Of a stretch of 37,723 nt of DNA, positions 36,528 through 37,723 are shown piece by piece; the stretch's first letter is position 1; every line of letters starts with the position of its first letter. The stretch covers positions 1-37,723 of the forward strand of contig DATJXN010000117.1 in the NCBI GenBank assembly GCA_035500095.1. Reading direction: 5' to 3'. Below the pieces are notes generated by a model. That model saw only the letters and a list, made by a program, of their open reading frames with translations, made no database searches and was not told the DNA's origin. This DNA is from Candidatus Binataceae bacterium. Its GTDB lineage: Bacteria > Desulfobacterota > Binatia > Binatales > Binataceae. The position numbers and the translations under genes are program-made.

Positions 36528-37037
36528 TCAGTGACAGGCCGGCTCCAGGGTCGCCGCCTGCAGGTACGGCTCAGCCGCATCTATGTACTGGATGGCCCTG
36601 TCGCGATGACCGCCCGCAGCCTGGGCGGCCTGCAATTGAGTCTTGGCCTCTTTGCACTCCCGCAAAGCGTCGTGCACGTAGGGATGGAGCTGTCCGGGTG
36701 TAACTTTTATGTCCGAGGACTCCGAGACCGTGGGCACGCTCCCGTGCTCGGCCGTAATCCCGGCCTGGACTTCGCTCAATGCCTGTTCGATTTGTTGATT
36801 TGCTTTCGCTCGGTTACCGCCAAGGTTTTTGCAGGCTTGACCGAGCACGTAGTGCGCGCGCCTGAGCTTGCGGTAGGCCTCGTCGAGATGCGGTTGCGCG
36901 GCGGCGGCCTGCGCCTGGGCTTTGGCGGCTTTCCTCTTCTGGGATTGAGCCTGCGCCTGGGACGCTATGCTCGTGACGACGAACGTCATCCCCGCGATCA
37001 AGAGAACCCGCACAACAACTGCCAGCGATCTTTTCAT
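36528..37037 (-). CDS. Exported helical protein of unknown function
   Basis: 169 residues with a clear signal peptide (RSLAVVVRVLLIAGMTFVVTS, then SQAQAQ cleavage). The mature part is Ala/Gln-rich and mainly helical, with two cysteines (QACKNLGG and RECKEAK) plus one near the C-terminus, and repeated YIDAAEPYL / HLDEAYRKL-type segments suggesting a helical hairpin bundle. Start ATG at 37037 follows AGGGGAAA. A 16-nt direct repeat (GACAGGC-GGCTCC type) straddles its 3' end (36488-36503 and 36533-36549). No named family recognised. Confidence 0.75.
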   Translation of the reverse strand: MKRSLAVVVRVLLIAGMTFVVTSIASQAQAQSQKRKAAKAQAQAAAAQPHLDEAYRKLRRAHYVLGQACKNLGGNRAKANQQIEQALSEVQAGITAEHGSVPTVSESSDIKVTPGQLHPYVHDALRECKEAKTQLQAAQAAGGHRDRAIQYIDAAEPYLQAATLEPACH

Positions 37038-37528
37038 CTGTTTCCCCTGTGGCCGTGGATAGGGTTCTAGGGTCCTTGTAGCTTAACGGTTCGAAGCGCC
37101 GCAACCGGAACCGGTCCCCGAACAATCGCCGATTCGCTCGAGTCAGGGGGCGGCTCTTCGCCGGCCTGGGAGTTTTCCCAGTGGCGTTTCATAGCCGCAT
37201 CATTTGGTTGCCGAACTAGGTCGGCTGGTTGTCCCGACCAGGGGCTGCGGTCTTCCAGACTCCCGCGACGAGGCTACGTCCGGGTCAGCCGAGGTTAGGC
37301 GTGCAGATCGTACCGAGCGGGCGCGCCCCCAGCGCACGCCATGTCGATCGCCAAGTAGACATAATATTTCGAGCGCGCCGTAACGCAGGCGAAAAGGAGA
37401 GGAGGTTTCCCGAAGATCAATTAGGTGGGGTGAAGGGCAGAAACGAGCGCAACAAGTATTGCGGAGAATCACGGGTCTCTCCCCCACACTCGCAATGTAT
37501 GGCAAGCTGCCCCGTTGATGATTCCTAA
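37038..37528. other. Gene-free stretch before the right-edge gene
   Basis: About 490 nt without a convincing gene. It holds a small perfect hairpin CTGGGA-GTTT-TCCCAG (37166-37181), another possible stem GGTCGG / CCGACC (37219-37239), an isolated CATAAT (37360-37365), and a purine-rich AAAAGGAGAGGAGG (37391-37404) not followed by a start codon. Open frames here have no family resemblance and poor coding character. Upstream signals for the minus-strand gene at 37037 should lie in this stretch. Confidence 0.55.
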
Positions 37529-37723
37529 TCAATATCGAGCCGGATCGGGCACGGCGTCTTTCCGAACCATCAAGCACAAAATGTCTCCCGGGTCGTCGTT
37601 CGGCAGTATCCAACCGAGAACGCTGGCCGCGAGCTTGAAGACGGGACGCCAAGTGGTGCTTCTGCCGTTTGCCGGATAGGGCCATTTATCGACTATTCTC
37701 AGACCGTGTCTCGGAAGAATCCG
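37529..37723 (-). CDS. C-terminal fragment of an unidentified protein (cut by window end)
   Basis: An open frame enters from the right edge and ends with TGA at 37531-37529, giving 64 residues that include RHGLRIVDKWPYPANG, STTWRPVFKLAASVLGWILP and NDDPGDILCLMVRKD. The sequence is protein-like (hydrophobic/charged periodicity, varied composition), unlike the overlapping frames. It resembles the end of a SAM-dependent methyltransferase or similar alpha/beta enzyme; that is a guess. No start codon is inside the window. Confidence 0.6.
   Translation of the reverse strand, partial: RILPRHGLRIVDKWPYPANGRSTTWRPVFKLAASVLGWILPNDDPGDILCLMVRKDAVPDPARY

Noticed and set aside
37069..37110. tRNA-like string GTAGCTTAACGGTTCGAAG
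   Set aside because: It resembles D-arm and T-arm words, but no 7-bp acceptor stem, anticodon arm or properly spaced T-arm can be formed.

Overview
This is a high-GC, densely coded bacterial chromosome segment of about 37.7 kb. The window shows no rRNA, tRNA, CRISPR array, prophage or classical insertion sequence. An RlpA-type lipoprotein, an SPase II lipobox protein, signal peptidase I and a lipid-linked glycosyltransferase point to a free-living, probably diderm (Gram-negative-like) organism. The gene content resembles uncultivated deltaproteobacteria-like lineages such as Binatota or Desulfobacterota. That placement is an inference, made without a database search.

Layout. Positions 1-646: 3' end of icd and an intrinsic terminator. 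902-1714: a secreted Met/His-rich protein of unknown function. 1753-2260: a repeat-rich patch in which a small GIY-YIG nuclease gene sits between two inverted copies of a 38-nt repeat. 2318-4418 (minus): a coupled SnoaL-like / enoyl-CoA hydratase / phospholipase-D-like nuclease operon. 4620-8274: TCA-cycle block mdh-sucC-sucD followed by ndk, with a twin-hairpin leader before mdh. 8392-9789: an APC permease. 9809-13687: rlmN, MTA phosphorylase, a tiny coupling ORF, a PfkB kinase and a membrane glycosyltransferase. 13743-16004: ugd and a GalE-like epimerase. 16083-19312: lepA, lepB and a coiled-coil protein.

19409-27953 is the most notable region: a pyrimidine operon pyrR-pyrB*-pyrC-carA-carB. 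Its leader appears to hold a promoter, a PyrR-binding hairpin that covers the Shine-Dalgarno of a 38-codon leader ORF, and an intrinsic terminator inside that ORF. Every junction from leader to carB overlaps by 1-4 nt. The pyrB gene encodes a 660-residue fusion: an aspartate transcarbamoylase catalytic chain with an unusual insertion, a PyrI-type Zn-binding domain without the PyrI nucleotide-binding domain, and a second PyrR-like phosphoribosyltransferase domain whose key loops are altered. Together these suggest pyrimidine control at both the RNA and the enzyme level.

28019-30647: recG and a Nudix hydrolase. 30619-34048 (minus): rlpA followed by two tandem paralogous HExxH metallopeptidases, all coupled; the last overlaps the Nudix gene tail to tail. 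34237-36073: a dGTPase-like HD phosphohydrolase and a TPR protein. 36155-37037: two small exported proteins of unknown function on opposite strands. 37038-37528 has no recognisable gene. At the right edge lies the 3' end of a further minus-strand gene, cut by the window.
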